Source: Lachnospiraceae bacterium UBA7205
GTDB lineage: Bacteria; Bacillota; Clostridia; Lachnospirales; Lachnospiraceae
Assembly (NCBI GenBank): GCA_002490665.1
Contig: DKUL01000047.1
Location: 1-5,709 of the forward strand
Direction of reading: 5' to 3'
DNA length: 5,709 nucleotides
Positions 5,621 to 5,709 of this stretch are shown one piece after another. The translations under genes and the position numbers were made by a program. How positions within the stretch are numbered: position 1 is the first letter of the stretch; each line of letters opens with the position of its first letter. Below the pieces are notes generated by a model. That model had not been told where the DNA came from, ran no database searches, and saw only the letters and a program-made list of their open reading frames with translations.

Positions 5621-5639
5621 CTATGTTATTTTAGCATAG
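5621..5639 (-). promoter_or_regulatory. Possible promoter of the sigma factor/DUF2461 operon
   Basis: On the minus strand, TAAAAT (5633-5628) preceded by TGC gives an extended -10; the -35 position holds only a poor match (TAGCCA after 17 bases). The start point would be near 5620, about 100 bases before the sigma factor ATG. The -10 sits inside an inverted repeat, CTATG (5621-5625) and CATAG (5635-5639), a possible operator. The remaining bases up to 5709 show no gene. Confidence 0.4.
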
Positions 5640-5709
5640 AACCGGGATTTTGGCTAATTCATGTCATTGGCAGTAGGGAGACAAAAGTAACAGTTCAGCC
5701 TTCGGCTTC

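Noticed and set aside
5697..5707. Small hairpin AGCC-TTC-GGCT at the right edge
   Set aside because: Only a four-pair stem, with no T-run visible before the window ends, so it cannot be assigned to a terminator or RNA gene.
1..5709. tRNA, rRNA, CRISPR array, insertion sequence or attachment site
   Set aside because: I looked for cloverleaf-like segments, regularly spaced direct repeats, transposase motifs and terminal inverted repeats and found none that could be supported.

Overview
The window looks like chromosomal DNA of a Gram-positive, low-to-moderate GC anaerobe, most likely a Clostridia/Lachnospiraceae gut bacterium. The reasons are strong AGGAGG-type ribosome binding sites, -35/-10 promoters of the housekeeping type, a small holin-like toxin of the Firmicutes kind, and a BlaI repressor and M56 peptidase of a style common in that family. 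The assignment is inference from sequence character; no search was run.

Layout. (1) Bases 1-400 hold a compact locus that I read as a type I toxin-antitoxin pair. It has a promoter with an extended -10, a leader with a hairpin that buries a strong Shine-Dalgarno sequence, a 12-residue leader ORF, a 26-residue membrane peptide, a bidirectional terminator, and a convergent minus-strand promoter for a short antisense RNA. (2) Bases 400-697 have no convincing gene. They hold an orphan terminator-like hairpin, a possible minus-strand C-terminal gene remnant, and a promoter overlapped by a large inverted repeat that is the likely BlaI operator. (3) Bases 698-3895 are a two-gene operon: a BlaI/MecI/CopY repressor followed by a 928-residue membrane metallopeptidase of family M56 (BlaR1/MecR1 type). 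(4) A strong hairpin at about 3905-3933 separates this operon from two convergent minus-strand genes. (5) On the minus strand, read from 5520 down to 3946, are an ECF-type sigma factor with a cysteine-bearing C-terminal extension and, 15 bases further on, a DUF2461 protein. Their promoter region is at about 5536-5640.

How the parts may work together. By analogy with BlaR1/BlaI, the M56 protein would sense something outside the cell, activate its cytoplasmic zinc protease, and so cause loss of the BlaI-type repressor from the inverted repeat, de-repressing its own operon and perhaps distant genes. The extracellular part shows no recognisable penicillin-binding domain. It is instead about 540 residues of unfamiliar sequence containing a diverged duplicated module, so the signal is unknown. 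The sigma factor has no anti-sigma gene next to it and is translated with a DUF2461 protein. The most distinctive points are the unknown duplicated sensor, the toxin locus with layered RNA control, and the sigma/DUF2461 pairing.
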